From: Myxococcales bacterium UBA1238
Lineage (GTDB): Bacteria > Myxococcota_A > Bradymonadia > UBA7976 > UBA1532
DNA: 64,000 nt
Direction of reading: 5' to 3'
NCBI GenBank assembly: GCA_002309015.1
Contig: DBWM01000011.1
Location: forward strand, 286-64,285
Shown: positions 16,761 through 25,845 of the stretch, piece by piece
Position numbering within the stretch: position 1 is the first letter of the stretch
Layout: the number at the start of each line of letters is the position of its first letter
Program-made: the position numbers and the translations under genes
Notes under the pieces: generated by a model
What the model saw: the letters and a program-made list of their open reading frames with translations, nothing else
Database searches by the model: none
Told to the model about the DNA's origin: nothing

Positions 16761-18650
16761 ATGTTTTTACGAGCGCTCGTCCGGCCTCTCTGCCTTTGGG
16801 CCATCTTTTTGACGCTTCTGTTTCGGCCCTCCGATCTGCGGGCCGAAGAGTTGCAGACGCCGATCCAAAGGATCGCTGCGCGGATCGCGGAGGCTGCATC
16901 GCGCGTTCCGCAAGCTGATCCGGCGGATCTTTTGTTTGAGAACGCGCATTCCCGGACGCTCTTTGCGGGCACGGGCTTTCACATCGCGCGCGCGCCCGAG
17001 GGACGCAGGATTGAGTTCATCCGATGCCTTTCGGCCGAGGTCTTCGTGCCCACCGAACCGCTCTACGATCTTTTGCGCCTGGCCAACTTCCTCCATGCAA
17101 CCACCAGAGAGCAGGTGATCCTGCGCGAGCTCGGCCTGAAAGAGGGCGATCCCTTTTTGCGCGAGCGTCTGGAGGACGCGCTTCGGAATTTGCGGGGCTT
17201 AGGCATCCTCACTGCGGCCGATGCATGGCCTGTAGAAGATGCGGACGGCCGGTTTGGTCTGCTGATCATCACGCGCGATCTCTGGAGTCTCCGCCTTGAG
17301 ACCCATTTTCAAATCACCGGACTCACGCTGGAGGAGGGTTTTCTGCAGCTTTCAGAGCGCAATCTTTTGGGGCGCGGCCTCAGCGCCTCCGTGAACACGT
17401 CGCTTCAACCCGTCACCTACGGGATCGGTGAGCGATTCTACGCGCGCAATCTTTCGGGCCTCGGGTGGTCCCTGGATCAGGCGGTCAATGCCTCGTTTGT
17501 GCGGACCGATCGATCCCTGGATCACAAGGGGCTCGATGGCTTTTCCGCCAGCCTCAACTGGGAGCGACCTTTTTATCATCTCGATCAACCCTGGGCCTTT
17601 GGGTTCCCCGTCTCGATCTCATGGGGTCACTCGCGGGCGCTGCGCGGGACCGAAGTTTTGACGTGGGATGATCCTTCGACAAAACCCGTGGAACAGTTCG
17701 AGCGCCGCTATGAATACAAGGCCGGATCCCTCGCTGCAAAAGCGATCCGGCAATGGGGCGGGGCCTACAAGCTCCGCGCATCCTTTGGTGCAAGCATGTA
17801 TCTCAGGGAGGCTTCGAGCGACCAAAATTTAGGCGAATCGGAGCGGGCCTTCATCGATGCGGTCATGTCTGAAGATCGGACGACCCTCGGGCCATTTCTG
17901 GGCGTCAGCTTTTTTAAAGCGCAATGGCACAGCTTCAGGGATCTCTCCACTTTTGGATTAAGCGAAGATCTCCGGCTGGGTCCGGGGGCAAGCTTTTCGC
18001 TCTCGCTGCCCTTCGATCTCACAGGCGCGGGCGATCACGCGGTCACCTTTGGCGCGGCCTTAAGCTACAGGGGGATCTTTTTAAACGAAGGCCTGTTCGA
18101 GCTCTCGATGGCCGCCGAAGGCCGCGCAGAATCCTGGGCCCTGGGTCAAAGCTTCGCGCGAGGCTTCGTAGAAGAAGAGTCGATGCTCCGCTTCCGCGCC
18201 GCAACCCCCAAAGTTTTTGGCATGCGCCTCGTCCTGCGCGCAGACGGCCGCTTCTTGCGCCAGAACCCCCGCCGCATGCTCACGCTCGGCGGTTCAAACG
18301 GCCTTCGCGGCTATGCGACCGACGCGCTTTACGGCTTTAATCAAAACCGCGCCCGTGGTAACCTCGAACTCAGAACCGGAGCCCTTGAGACCGCCTTCTT
18401 AAGGCTCGGTGCAGTTCTTTTCTACGATTGCGGCGGCTTTAAAGCCTACCATCACAGCGTCGGAACCGGCCTGCGCCTGCGCATCCCCCAGCTGAACCGC
18501 TCCGTATTCCGCCTGGATCTGGCCTCGCCCCTCGATGCAGCCGGCTTCACGGTCCTGTTCACCCTCGGATCCGCCCAGGCTGTCCCCGTAACCAGCCTGG
18601 AAGACGATCGCTTCGGCGCATCCGTAGGCGGCATCGCCGATCAACCCTGA
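16761..18650 (+). CDS. Omp85/BamA-like outer-membrane barrel with POTRA-type domain
   Basis: About 629 residues. A signal peptide (MFLRALVRPLCLWAIFLTLL, ending near DLRA) is followed by a periplasmic part containing one POTRA-like unit (REQVILRELGLKEGDPF, then LEDALRNLRGLGIL), which is the Omp85 pattern. The C-terminal 400 residues have alternating beta-strands and Omp85-type features near the end: TLGGSNGLRGYATDALYG (VRGY-like L6 motif) and a terminal strand region. It may insert or export an outer-membrane product; it is shorter than BamA and has fewer POTRA units, so it is not the main BamA. ATG 16761 is chosen over the frame's earlier start because the signal peptide begins there. Confidence 0.82.
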   Translation: MFLRALVRPLCLWAIFLTLLFRPSDLRAEELQTPIQRIAARIAEAASRVPQADPADLLFENAHSRTLFAGTGFHIARAPEGRRIEFIRCLSAEVFVPTEPLYDLLRLANFLHATTREQVILRELGLKEGDPFLRERLEDALRNLRGLGILTAADAWPVEDADGRFGLLIITRDLWSLRLETHFQITGLTLEEGFLQLSERNLLGRGLSASVNTSLQPVTYGIGERFYARNLSGLGWSLDQAVNASFVRTDRSLDHKGLDGFSASLNWERPFYHLDQPWAFGFPVSISWGHSRALRGTEVLTWDDPSTKPVEQFERRYEYKAGSLAAKAIRQWGGAYKLRASFGASMYLREASSDQNLGESERAFIDAVMSEDRTTLGPFLGVSFFKAQWHSFRDLSTFGLSEDLRLGPGASFSLSLPFDLTGAGDHAVTFGAALSYRGIFLNEGLFELSMAAEGRAESWALGQSFARGFVEEESMLRFRAATPKVFGMRLVLRADGRFLRQNPRRMLTLGGSNGLRGYATDALYGFNQNRARGNLELRTGALETAFLRLGAVLFYDCGGFKAYHHSVGTGLRLRIPQLNRSVFRLDLASPLDAAGFTVLFTLGSAQAVPVTSLEDDRFGASVGGIADQP

Positions 18651-18674
18651 TCGCAAGCCCGCGCATGTGGCGTG

Positions 18675-19117
18675 AGAAAGCCTGCGCGCGGGCGTGATGC
18701 GCGGATCACGGAAGTGGAGTGACGCGATCCGAGGACGCGATGCGCGGTGCGCGGAGGTGAAGTGACGTTGCGCGCAGGTTCGATGCGCGGATCACGGAAG
18801 TAAAGTGACGCGATCCGAGGACGCGATGCGTGGATCGCGGAGGTGAAGTGACGCGCAGCGCGGGTTTCATGCGTGGATCGCGGAGGTGAGGTGACGTGCA
18901 GCGCGGAGCGAATGCGGGGGGCATGGAGGTGAAGTGACGCGCAGCGCGGAGTGAATGCGTGGATCGCGGAGGTGAGGTGACGTGCAGCGCGGAGTGAATG
19001 CGGGGTGCATGGAGGTGAAGTGACGCGCAACGCGGGTTCGATGTGTGGATCGCGGAGGTGAGGTGACGTGCAGCGCGGAGTGAATGCGGGGGCGCGCTTT
19101 GTTCATGGACGCGCGCG
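18675..19117. repeat. Intergenic tandem array, exact 43-bp period (ten units)
   Basis: The marker ARGTGACG (or a near variant) occurs at 18718, 18761, 18804, 18847, 18890, 18933, 18976, 19019, 19062 and 19105, without one indel. Consensus of the unit is close to ATGCGTGGATCGCGGAGG, then TGARGTGACGTGCAGCGC and GGAGTGA. It fills the gap between two convergent genes. The same unit recurs in the array at 25449-25840. No gene is supported here. Confidence 0.92.
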
Positions 19118-19222
19118 CAGGTTGCATCCGGGGATCAATCTTTTACGGCGTCAGGTTCGCAGGCGGGATCGGCGCGCAGGATCTCTTCGTCGGCTGGCGC
19201 GCGGGTGAGAGGGGGGGATCAC
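19118..19222. repeat. Direct repeat, copy 1 (pair at 20510-20622)
   Basis: About 105 bp, from GCGCAGGTTGCATCCGGGG to GGGGGATCA, that matches 20510-20622 with few changes. Each copy ends at the 3' end of one of two paralogous lipoprotein genes, so gene plus downstream flank were duplicated together. Confidence 0.8.
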
Positions 19223-20205
19223 CGGACGCGGGTCATCTGGATCCAGGGGTTGCCGTTGCAGCCCTTTTCCAGATCGTTTTGATCCGGAGCTGGAGTCTGC
19301 TCTGCAATTTCCTTGGACTCTGCGTCCTTGCGGGTTGGGCAGTAGTACCAATGCCCATCCTGTTCGGGGATCCAGTCGAATCGGCTGTATGTGACAGTAT
19401 GGTTGGGAAGAATGGGGATCGGGCTGAGGATCGCGTAGTCTTCGCCATATTTGATGATGTTGTAGCCTTCGCTGGCCGTTTCGTTGGAACCTGCTCTGAT
19501 GATCCAGCCCGCGCGCTCAATGAAATGCTGATTGGACGCATCGTCTGTATGCTCGCCCATAAGTTCAAAATAGCATTGGCCTTTGGGCTGATCCCTGCAT
19601 ACAGGGATGGGCGTGAGCTGGATCCAGGCTTCTTCCCCGCAGCCACCTTGTGCAGGTGCGCTGCGATCGGCACCGGTGGCCTGCTCCGCTTCTGTCAAAG
19701 AGTTTGCGCTCTCCGTGATGGCGCAGATCCAAATCTCTTCACCTTGTGTGATCCAGTCGATGCGGCTGTACAGGCCGTTCAACTCTTCGCTCTCAAAGAT
19801 GTTCTTTGCGAGCACGTAGTCTTCGCCGATCTTTTCGAACCGGTAGCGCTTGGTTTCGCTAAAGATGGCCATGCCTTGCCGGACGGTCCAGTCCTCGTTC
19901 GTGATCACATGTGTTGCGCTGTCGCTTGCATAGTAGCCCTTCAGTGCAAAATCATCCTGCCCGCCGGCATCGTCGGTGCTGCTGTCGGCTTCAGCATCCT
20001 GCCCGCCGGCATCACCGGTGCTGCTGTCGGCTTCAGCATCCTGCCCGCCGGCGTCACCCGTGCTGCTGTCGGCTTCAGCATCCTGCCCGCCGGCGTCACC
20101 CGTGCTGCTGTCGGCAAAATCCTGCGGTTCGCGGTCGTCGTCGTCGTCGCAAGCCTGTAAACCGGCCATCCCGAGGATGAGCCCCATCATGCAAAACATT
20201 CTCAT
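19219..20205 (-). CDS. Paralogous lipoprotein A with 14-residue Asp-rich repeats
   Basis: A 328-residue lipoprotein (MRMFCMMGLILGMAGLQAC, lipobox Cys near residue 19) followed by Asp-rich DDDDD and three to four 14-residue units DAGGQDAEADSSTG. The rest holds two copies of a domain of about 100 residues with the pattern 'L-x-G-x-Y/H...H-x-I...W', then YxxAxN, (F/Y)SRIDW, a W(I/Y)C motif and a C-terminal GCxxxPWIQLTP. No known family recognised. GAGGG stands before ATG 20205. Paralogue of the gene at 20613-21722. Probably displayed on the outer membrane; function unknown. Confidence 0.8.
   Translation of the reverse strand: MRMFCMMGLILGMAGLQACDDDDDREPQDFADSSTGDAGGQDAEADSSTGDAGGQDAEADSSTGDAGGQDAEADSSTDDAGGQDDFALKGYYASDSATHVITNEDWTVRQGMAIFSETKRYRFEKIGEDYVLAKNIFESEELNGLYSRIDWITQGEEIWICAITESANSLTEAEQATGADRSAPAQGGCGEEAWIQLTPIPVCRDQPKGQCYFELMGEHTDDASNQHFIERAGWIIRAGSNETASEGYNIIKYGEDYAILSPIPILPNHTVTYSRFDWIPEQDGHWYYCPTRKDAESKEIAEQTPAPDQNDLEKGCNGNPWIQMTRVR
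19952..20122 (-). repeat. In-gene tandem repeat, 42-bp unit
   Basis: CCTGCCCGCCGGC recurs at 19956 and 19998 and then twice more at the same spacing; each unit of 42 bp encodes DAGGQDAEADSSTG or a close variant. Copies are nearly identical, so expansion is recent. Confidence 0.9.
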
Positions 20206-20622
20206 TGCGTTTCCCTCGCTTCCTTTCTGCGATGCCGTTCCCTGCGCCCTCTCGCGCGCGCATCATGCCTGAAAGAACGGCCTCTTGCATCATTTTGCCC
20301 TTCAGTCAAAGCCGCGCCCAGACGCCATCCGCAACTTTCTATTCAAAAGCGATCCGCGTTTCCTGGGATCGCGCAGGCGGGATCCGCACCCCAAACCCGC
20401 GCCGCATCGCTTTCACTCGACGCGCGCGCAGGCCATACCCGCGCAGCATCGCTTTCACGCCACGCGGGCGCAGGCTACATTCGCGCAGCATCGCTTTAAA
20501 CGCGCGGGGGCGCAGGTTGCATCCGGGGAGCAAACTTTTGCGGCGTTCGTATCGCAGGCGGGATCTGCGCGCAGGATCTTTTCGTCGGCCTGCGCGCAGG
20601 TGAGGTGGGGGATCAATCCTGG
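20206..20622. repeat. Intergenic 42-bp repeats plus direct repeat copy 2
   Basis: Between the two paralogous lipoprotein genes. CATCGCTTT recurs at 20405, 20447 and 20489 and a decayed CAAACTTTT at 20531: 42 bp each time. Positions 20510-20622 are the second copy of the 105-bp direct repeat at 19118-19222. No gene is supported in this stretch. Confidence 0.8.
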
Positions 20623-21722
20623 GGAATCAGTCTGCTCCAGGGGGCGCCGTTGCAGCCGTTGGTTTCGAGCGCGGTGGGATCGGCCGTGGTGACCGCTTCA
20701 GCTTCTTCCAAAGTTGCGGCGCTGTAGGCGATCTGGCAGAACCAGATGTCACCGTTCGAGATCACCCAGTCGAAGCGGCTGAACTGATCCTGATTCCATG
20801 AATGCACGGTGTTCCTGGCGATCACATAGTTTGTAGCATATTTCTTGAAGGTGAAGAGCGAGGCGTCGGATTCGTAACCCAGGAAGCTCATGGTCCAGCT
20901 GTCGTTTTCAATGATGTGAGAGCTGCAGTAGTCGTCCGTGTAGGTCCCTGCAAGGGCAAACGCGCAGTCGTTCCCGCCATCATCCTGGCATGCAGCTTTG
21001 GGCGTAAGTTTGCTCCAGGGGTTCTCGAAGCATCCACCGCTTGCAGGATCGGTGCGATCGGCCTCGGTGACCGCTTCCGCTTCTTTTGCGCTCTCTGCAT
21101 CGTAGGCGATGCGGCAGAACCAGTAGTCGTCGCCGACTTTCTCCCAGTCGATGCGGCTGAACTTGCCGTAATGATCGCGCGTTGCGGCGTCGTTCTGGGC
21201 GATCACGTAGTTTGTGCCGACTTTCACGAACCTGAAGACCTCGGGATCATTTTGTTCATTGTCGTCTTTGACGGTCCAGGAGCTGTTCATAATGACGTGC
21301 TCCTCGTTCGCGTCTGTGGTGTACTGGCCGCGCAGTTCAAAATGGGGCGTCGCGACGATCGCTTCGGGGGTGCAGCTGGGTGGTTCGCTTGCATCGCCGG
21401 CGTCGTCCGTGCTGCCGTCGGTGTCGGTGGATGCATCGCCGGCGTCGTCCGTGCTGCCGTCGGTGTCGGCGTCCAGTTCGCCGGCGTCATCCGTGCTGCC
21501 GTCGGTGTCGGTGGATGCATCGCCGGCGTCGTCCGTGCTGCTGTCGGCTGTGGCGTCTGCATTGCCCGCATCGCCCGTGCCCGCGTCGGCGTTTGCGTCG
21601 GTCTCGACCGCTGCGTCGCCGTCACCGCCGTCTACATCGACGAGATCATCGTCGTCGATGTCGTCGCAGGCCCATAAACAAGCCACCCCAAGGATGGCAC
21701 TCAGGATGTAAAGTGATCGCAT
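20613..21722 (-). CDS. Paralogous lipoprotein B with 14-residue Asp/Thr-rich repeats
   Basis: A 369-residue lipoprotein (MRSLYILSAILGVACLWAC, lipobox Cys at 19). An Asp-rich linker follows with three to four units of DAGDASTDTDGSTD, 14 residues each, then two copies of the same about 110-residue domain as its paralogue at 19219-20205 (YVIAQN/YVIARN, FSRIDW/FSRFDW, YWFCRIAYDA/IWFCQIAYSA, GGCFENPWSKL/NGCNGAPWSRL). ATG 21722 is chosen because AAAGGG lies just upstream and a signal peptide starts there; the open frame continues to 22100 but that part looks non-coding. Unknown family and function. Confidence 0.8.
   Translation of the reverse strand: MRSLYILSAILGVACLWACDDIDDDDLVDVDGGDGDAAVETDANADAGTGDAGNADATADSSTDDAGDASTDTDGSTDDAGELDADTDGSTDDAGDASTDTDGSTDDAGDASEPPSCTPEAIVATPHFELRGQYTTDANEEHVIMNSSWTVKDDNEQNDPEVFRFVKVGTNYVIAQNDAATRDHYGKFSRIDWEKVGDDYWFCRIAYDAESAKEAEAVTEADRTDPASGGCFENPWSKLTPKAACQDDGGNDCAFALAGTYTDDYCSSHIIENDSWTMSFLGYESDASLFTFKKYATNYVIARNTVHSWNQDQFSRFDWVISNGDIWFCQIAYSAATLEEAEAVTTADPTALETNGCNGAPWSRLIPQD
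21388..21560 (-). repeat. In-gene tandem repeat, 42-bp unit
   Basis: GCATCGCCGGCGTCGTCCGT recurs at 21391, 21433 and 21517, i.e. 42 bp or 3 x 42 bp apart, with a variant copy at 21475. Encodes 14-residue units in the lipoprotein linker. Confidence 0.9.
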
Positions 21723-21969
21723 TGCGATGCCCTTTCTGCCCATCTGCAAATCGGTTCGCTCTGCGACGCTGCGCGAGCGTAACCTCTTCCGCGAAAGGCT
21801 GCTCATGATTTTGCTCCTGCATGGAAGCGGCGCGCGGGGATTTGTATCTGGCTTGCACCCCCAGGTGCTCACAGTAGCGGGACTGCGCCGGACTTGATCC
21901 GCAGATCGCACCGGACTTCCAAACGCCTGCGCGCTCGCGCTCCGCCCCCCATTGGGCGATGCGCGCGGC

Positions 21970-22135
21970 GCAAAAAACATGTTCGCGGGTGCAATGTCAA
22001 CTGCAGCGTTGTTTGAAAACTGCGGCGCAGGTTTTGTGGGCGGATCAAAAGAAGAAGAAAACTGCGGCGGGGGTTTGGCGGGCGCGCGTGCTTTGTTCAA
22101 AAAACGGCGCGCAGGTTGGGCGGGCGAGCAGAAGT
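21970..22135. repeat. Intergenic degenerate 42-bp repeats
   Basis: AACTGCGGCG-type units are found at 22021 and 22063 (42 bp apart), and the CAGGTT mark at 22028 returns at 22112 (84 bp). A weaker unit precedes near 21979. The core AAAACTGCGGCGCAGG is the reverse complement of the core of the 14096-14200 array. The 21723-22146 gap holds no other supported gene. Confidence 0.65.
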
Positions 22136-22146
22136 TTTAAAAACGC

Positions 22147-23703
22147 TCACTCTTCTTCGGCGTGCTTGGCCTTGTCGAAGTTGGCGCCCTTGGTGAACCA
22201 GCCCTTGAAGACCAAAGCCAAAATGGTGCCCGCCATCGCCACGCAACCGAGGATCAGGAACATCATGTAAGGTGAATCGACGTAGTCGACCTTGAACGCG
22301 GCGAGCTGCTGCTGCAGGAACAAGGGGTTCTCCTTCGGGGGCTCGGCGCACCAGCGCGCGAGCATGAGTCCGGAGCAGGCGGAAATTCCCATCTTGGCGA
22401 GGAAGTAGGGGAGGATCGACATCCCAAGATATGTACCTTCCTGTCCCTCGGGTGCGATGGCCGCCGTATATTCCTGCAGTCGCGGCGACCAGATGAGTTC
22501 TCCGATCGTCAGAATAAACAGGAAAATGAACGCCATGAGATAGGTGTAGTACACGAGCGTGTTGCCCTCTGTGAGCGGGGCTCCGACGAAGGACGTGACA
22601 AATTCGCGGAGGAACCCGGGCAGCGCACCGTAGAGCGAATGAATGAAGCTGTCTGTTCCGGGCGTGTTGGGGATGGCGCAGACAAACATGGAAAGCGAAC
22701 TGATGAACGCGCCCCCCACCAACATTTTGTAAACGTTGAAGCGCTCGAGGATGGGGATGAGCACGATCAATCCGATGATGACGAGGATCGGGTTGAAGGC
22801 CTGGAGCGCGCCAATCTTAGCGTCGGGTCCGATGACGCGGAGCCAGAACTTGGGATGTAAAAGAGAGATGTAAAGGAACACGGCCCGCACGCCGAGGAGT
22901 AAGGTGATGAGCGTCACGAAGCGCCAGAAGACGCCGTCCGAGAAAACCTGCCGCGCGATCTCGATCATGCTGCGCTTCGGCTTGTCCTCTTTCTTTTCTT
23001 CCACCTCGGGCTCTTCGCCGGGGCTGTATAACTGATCGGTGTTGCGGATCGTGAGCAGGGTGATCACGATCGTGAGCACTGCGGTGAAGGCGCCGAGGGT
23101 CATGATGTGATATCGGGGCAGCCCGAGGTCGAGATAGAAGATGTCGACGATGAATCCGCCGCCCATCGCGCCCACGTTCATGAAGAGATACCAGAGGTTA
23201 AAGCCTGCAGAGCGGGATCGCTTGGTGGTGAAGCGCTTGTTGGCCGCCTGAAACACGGTCTGAAGCATCGCCATGAACGGCGCCATCAGCGCGAGCGCCC
23301 CCACGACCACCACGTCGCGCAATACAGAGTTCGGCATCGCCATGCCGGCCACCGCGAGCGTTCCGCGCGTAATCCCGAGCCCGGCCAGCGCCACGTAGAG
23401 CGACTTCTTAATGCCCAGCCAGTCGGAGATCATGCCCGAGATCAACAGGAAAATCGATGTGAGCGAGGAGAAGACCGTGAATGCCCAGCCTGCGGTTTTG
23501 TCGGAGAACCCGTAGTTCTCGGTCAGCATGACGACCACAATGTTGAACATGGCAAAGTAAGCGACGCAGTCGAGTGCGTTGATCGCCTGCAGGCCCCAGA
23601 ACTCCTTGCGCGTCTCTTTTAAGACGGCAAAATCCTTGAAGTACTGGACGATGAAGTTGGCTTTCTTTTTGGGGGATCCGGTTTGGGGTTCGGTTTCGGT
23701 CAT
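22147..23703 (-). CDS. MFS transporter (POT/oligopeptide-like)
   Basis: About 518 residues with at least 12 predicted membrane segments. Typical MFS loop 2-3 is seen in SGMISDWLGIKKSLYVALAG (about residues 85-104), and a large cytoplasmic loop around GEEPEVEEKKEDKPKRS separates the halves. Size and the RYHIM/GFNLWYLFMNVGAMGGGF region suggest the proton-dependent oligopeptide transporter branch, but the ExxERxxYY signature was not found, so substrate is open. ATG 23703 is chosen because AAGGAA stands 6-8 bases upstream. It is divergent from the SDR gene. Confidence 0.85.
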   Translation of the reverse strand: MTETEPQTGSPKKKANFIVQYFKDFAVLKETRKEFWGLQAINALDCVAYFAMFNIVVVMLTENYGFSDKTAGWAFTVFSSLTSIFLLISGMISDWLGIKKSLYVALAGLGITRGTLAVAGMAMPNSVLRDVVVVGALALMAPFMAMLQTVFQAANKRFTTKRSRSAGFNLWYLFMNVGAMGGGFIVDIFYLDLGLPRYHIMTLGAFTAVLTIVITLLTIRNTDQLYSPGEEPEVEEKKEDKPKRSMIEIARQVFSDGVFWRFVTLITLLLGVRAVFLYISLLHPKFWLRVIGPDAKIGALQAFNPILVIIGLIVLIPILERFNVYKMLVGGAFISSLSMFVCAIPNTPGTDSFIHSLYGALPGFLREFVTSFVGAPLTEGNTLVYYTYLMAFIFLFILTIGELIWSPRLQEYTAAIAPEGQEGTYLGMSILPYFLAKMGISACSGLMLARWCAEPPKENPLFLQQQLAAFKVDYVDSPYMMFLILGCVAMAGTILALVFKGWFTKGANFDKAKHAEEE

Positions 23704-23855
23704 CGCATTTCCTTTGCGCGCGGCCCGCATGGGCGGGGCAGATTTTTAAAACCCGGGCAGATCGCAAAACATGCGGGATTTGTCAAGGTTACAAACTTTG
23801 CACCGCACCCTGAGTCCCTACTTTTGCGCCCGAAGTTGTGATATTCACGCGCGCC

Positions 23856-25403
23856 ATGAGCGAACCAGAAAACTTTAAAGAAAAAATCCTGCAGGCCTGC
23901 CTGCTGCTCGAAGCCGTAGACGCCGATCGCGGCCTTTTGATCCAGGTGGATCCCGAACTCAGAAAGCGGTTTCTCACAGCTGCAGGTCTCGTCTCGCGTC
24001 CCGACAGAGATGCGCGCCGAAAGCTTGTGCGGGCCGGACGCAAACAAAACCGTGCAGATCGCAAGGCCTCCGACGCCGAACTGATCGAACAGACCGGCAT
24101 CAGGGAGCTCAGGGCCGCGCCCGTGTTTCAAACACCCGCGTTCCTCCCACCACCTCCGGTGAACGCGCAATGCGAAGAGTTTGAATCGACCCCTGAACCC
24201 GCGAAACAACTTTCTGAAGAGCGCAGCTGCTACATCTGCAAGCGGCGTTACAACACTCTGCACCCGTTTTACGACCAGCTCTGCCCCGAGTGCGGCGACT
24301 TCAACTACAAGAAGCGCTTTCAGACGGCCGATCTCACCGGCAGAACCGCGCTGGTCACGGGCGGCAGGGTCAAGATCGGTTATCAGGCCGCCGTGATGCT
24401 GCTCCGCGCCGGCGCGAAAGTGATCGTTTGCACAAGGTTCCCCAGGGATGCTGCGGCGCGCTTTGCCCGCGAAAAAGAGTTTCCCGAATGGCAGGGCCGG
24501 ATCGAAGTTCACGGACTCGATTTGCGCCACACCCCAAGCGTGGAAGCGTTCTGTCAGCATCTTTGCGACACGGAGCCGAGGCTCGATTTCATCATCAACA
24601 ATGCCTGTCAGACCGTGCGCCGCCCTTCGGGCTTTTATCGTCACTTGATGGATGCGGAGTCTGAACCCTGGTCGCAGTTGCCCAAACAAGCGCGCGCCCT
24701 GCTCGAGTCCTACGAAACCATGCGTCACGCAAAGGGGCTCCTCGTAGAAGGTCCGATCGCATTGCCCAAGCAATGGTCGCCCGCGCAGGCGCCGGGTCTG
24801 ACGCACGCCGCTGAGATGAGTCAGCTCGCGGTGCTGGCCGAGGATCTCAACTTTTCAAAAGAGTTGTTCCCCGAAGGGCTCCTCGATGCAGATTTGCAAC
24901 AGGTGGATCTCCGCACCATGAACTCGTGGCGCATGGAACTTGCAGATGTGCAGAGCGGGGAGCTGCTCGAGGTGCAACTCGTCAACGCCGTTGCACCCTT
25001 CGTGCTGGACTCGAAACTGAAGCCTTTGATGTTGAAAACCCCGGAGCGCGACAAGCACATCGTCAACGTCTCTGCCATGGAAGGCCAGTTCTACCGGCGG
25101 TACAAAACTGCAAGGCATCCGCACACCAACATGGCGAAGGCGGCCCTCAACATGCTGACGCGCACCTCGGCCGCCGACTACGTGCGCGATGGCATCCACA
25201 TGAACAGCGTCGACACCGGATGGGTCACCGACGAAGATCCCGCACTTCTGGCCGCAAGGAAGGTGGAGGAACACGGCTTTTCACCGCCGTTGGACATCGT
25301 TGACGGGGCCGCGCGCATCGTCGATCCGATCTTCAGCGGCTTCAACACCGGCATCCACGTCTGGGGACAATTCCTAAAGGACTACAAGCCCGTCGCGTGG
25401 TGA
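23856..25403 (+). CDS. Zinc-ribbon SDR-family oxidoreductase-like protein
   Basis: About 515 residues. An N-terminal helical region (1-115) precedes a zinc ribbon of four cysteines, CYIC at 125-128 and CPEC at 143-146. A Rossmann domain follows, with TGGRVKIG at about 168-175 in place of TGxxxGIG, and NNAC (NNAG-like) near 250. The position of the catalytic YxxxK reads TNMAK, so the Tyr is replaced by Thr. C-terminal motifs (INSVDTGWVTDE-like, HMNSVDTGWVTDED) are typical of the family. ATG 23856 is used; GTG 23838 is possible. Binding to NAD(P) is likely; activity is uncertain because of the missing Tyr. Confidence 0.82.
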   Translation: MSEPENFKEKILQACLLLEAVDADRGLLIQVDPELRKRFLTAAGLVSRPDRDARRKLVRAGRKQNRADRKASDAELIEQTGIRELRAAPVFQTPAFLPPPPVNAQCEEFESTPEPAKQLSEERSCYICKRRYNTLHPFYDQLCPECGDFNYKKRFQTADLTGRTALVTGGRVKIGYQAAVMLLRAGAKVIVCTRFPRDAAARFAREKEFPEWQGRIEVHGLDLRHTPSVEAFCQHLCDTEPRLDFIINNACQTVRRPSGFYRHLMDAESEPWSQLPKQARALLESYETMRHAKGLLVEGPIALPKQWSPAQAPGLTHAAEMSQLAVLAEDLNFSKELFPEGLLDADLQQVDLRTMNSWRMELADVQSGELLEVQLVNAVAPFVLDSKLKPLMLKTPERDKHIVNVSAMEGQFYRRYKTARHPHTNMAKAALNMLTRTSAADYVRDGIHMNSVDTGWVTDEDPALLAARKVEEHGFSPPLDIVDGAARIVDPIFSGFNTGIHVWGQFLKDYKPVAW

Positions 25404-25439
25404 AACTGCAACGATCCCGCGCGCGGGTGCAATGGGCGG

Positions 25440-25845
25440 ATCACGGAAGTGAGTTGACCTGCGTCGCGGGCGGGATGGGCGGATCACGGTTGTGAAGGCA
25501 ACTGCGGCGCAGGCAGCATGCCCGGGCAAAAAATCTGAGAAGGTTGCATCACAGGCTCTGTGCGCTGCGCGCCGAGGTGAAGTCGCGTGCAGGGCGGAGG
25601 CGATGGGCGGATCGCGGAGGTTGAGCGACATGCAGCGCAGATGTGATGGGCGGAGCATGGAGGTGAAGGAGCGTGCAGGACGGATGCAATGCGGGGATCG
25701 CGGAGGTGAAGCGACGTGCAGGACGGATGCGATGGGCGAATCGCGGAGGTTGAGTGACTTGCATGCCGGACGCGATGCGGGGATCGCGGAGGTGAAGTAA
25801 CGTGCATGACGGGCGCGATGGTCGATGCACGGGACTCCACAAAAA
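25440..25845. repeat. Intergenic tandem array, 43-bp period (nine units)
   Basis: Marker positions 25452, 25495, 25538, 25581, 25624, 25667, 25710, 25753 and 25796 are 43 bp apart throughout; the second and third are weak. Unit consensus is near GATGGGCGGATCGCGGAGG, TGAAGTGACGTGCAGGACG, the same family as the array at 18675-19117. No gene is supported here. Confidence 0.88.

Noticed and set aside
18641..19127. Minus-strand open frames rich in HLTSAIHA-like motifs
   Set aside because: They are translations of the 43-bp array in changing frames; a 43-bp unit cannot keep one frame of repeats.
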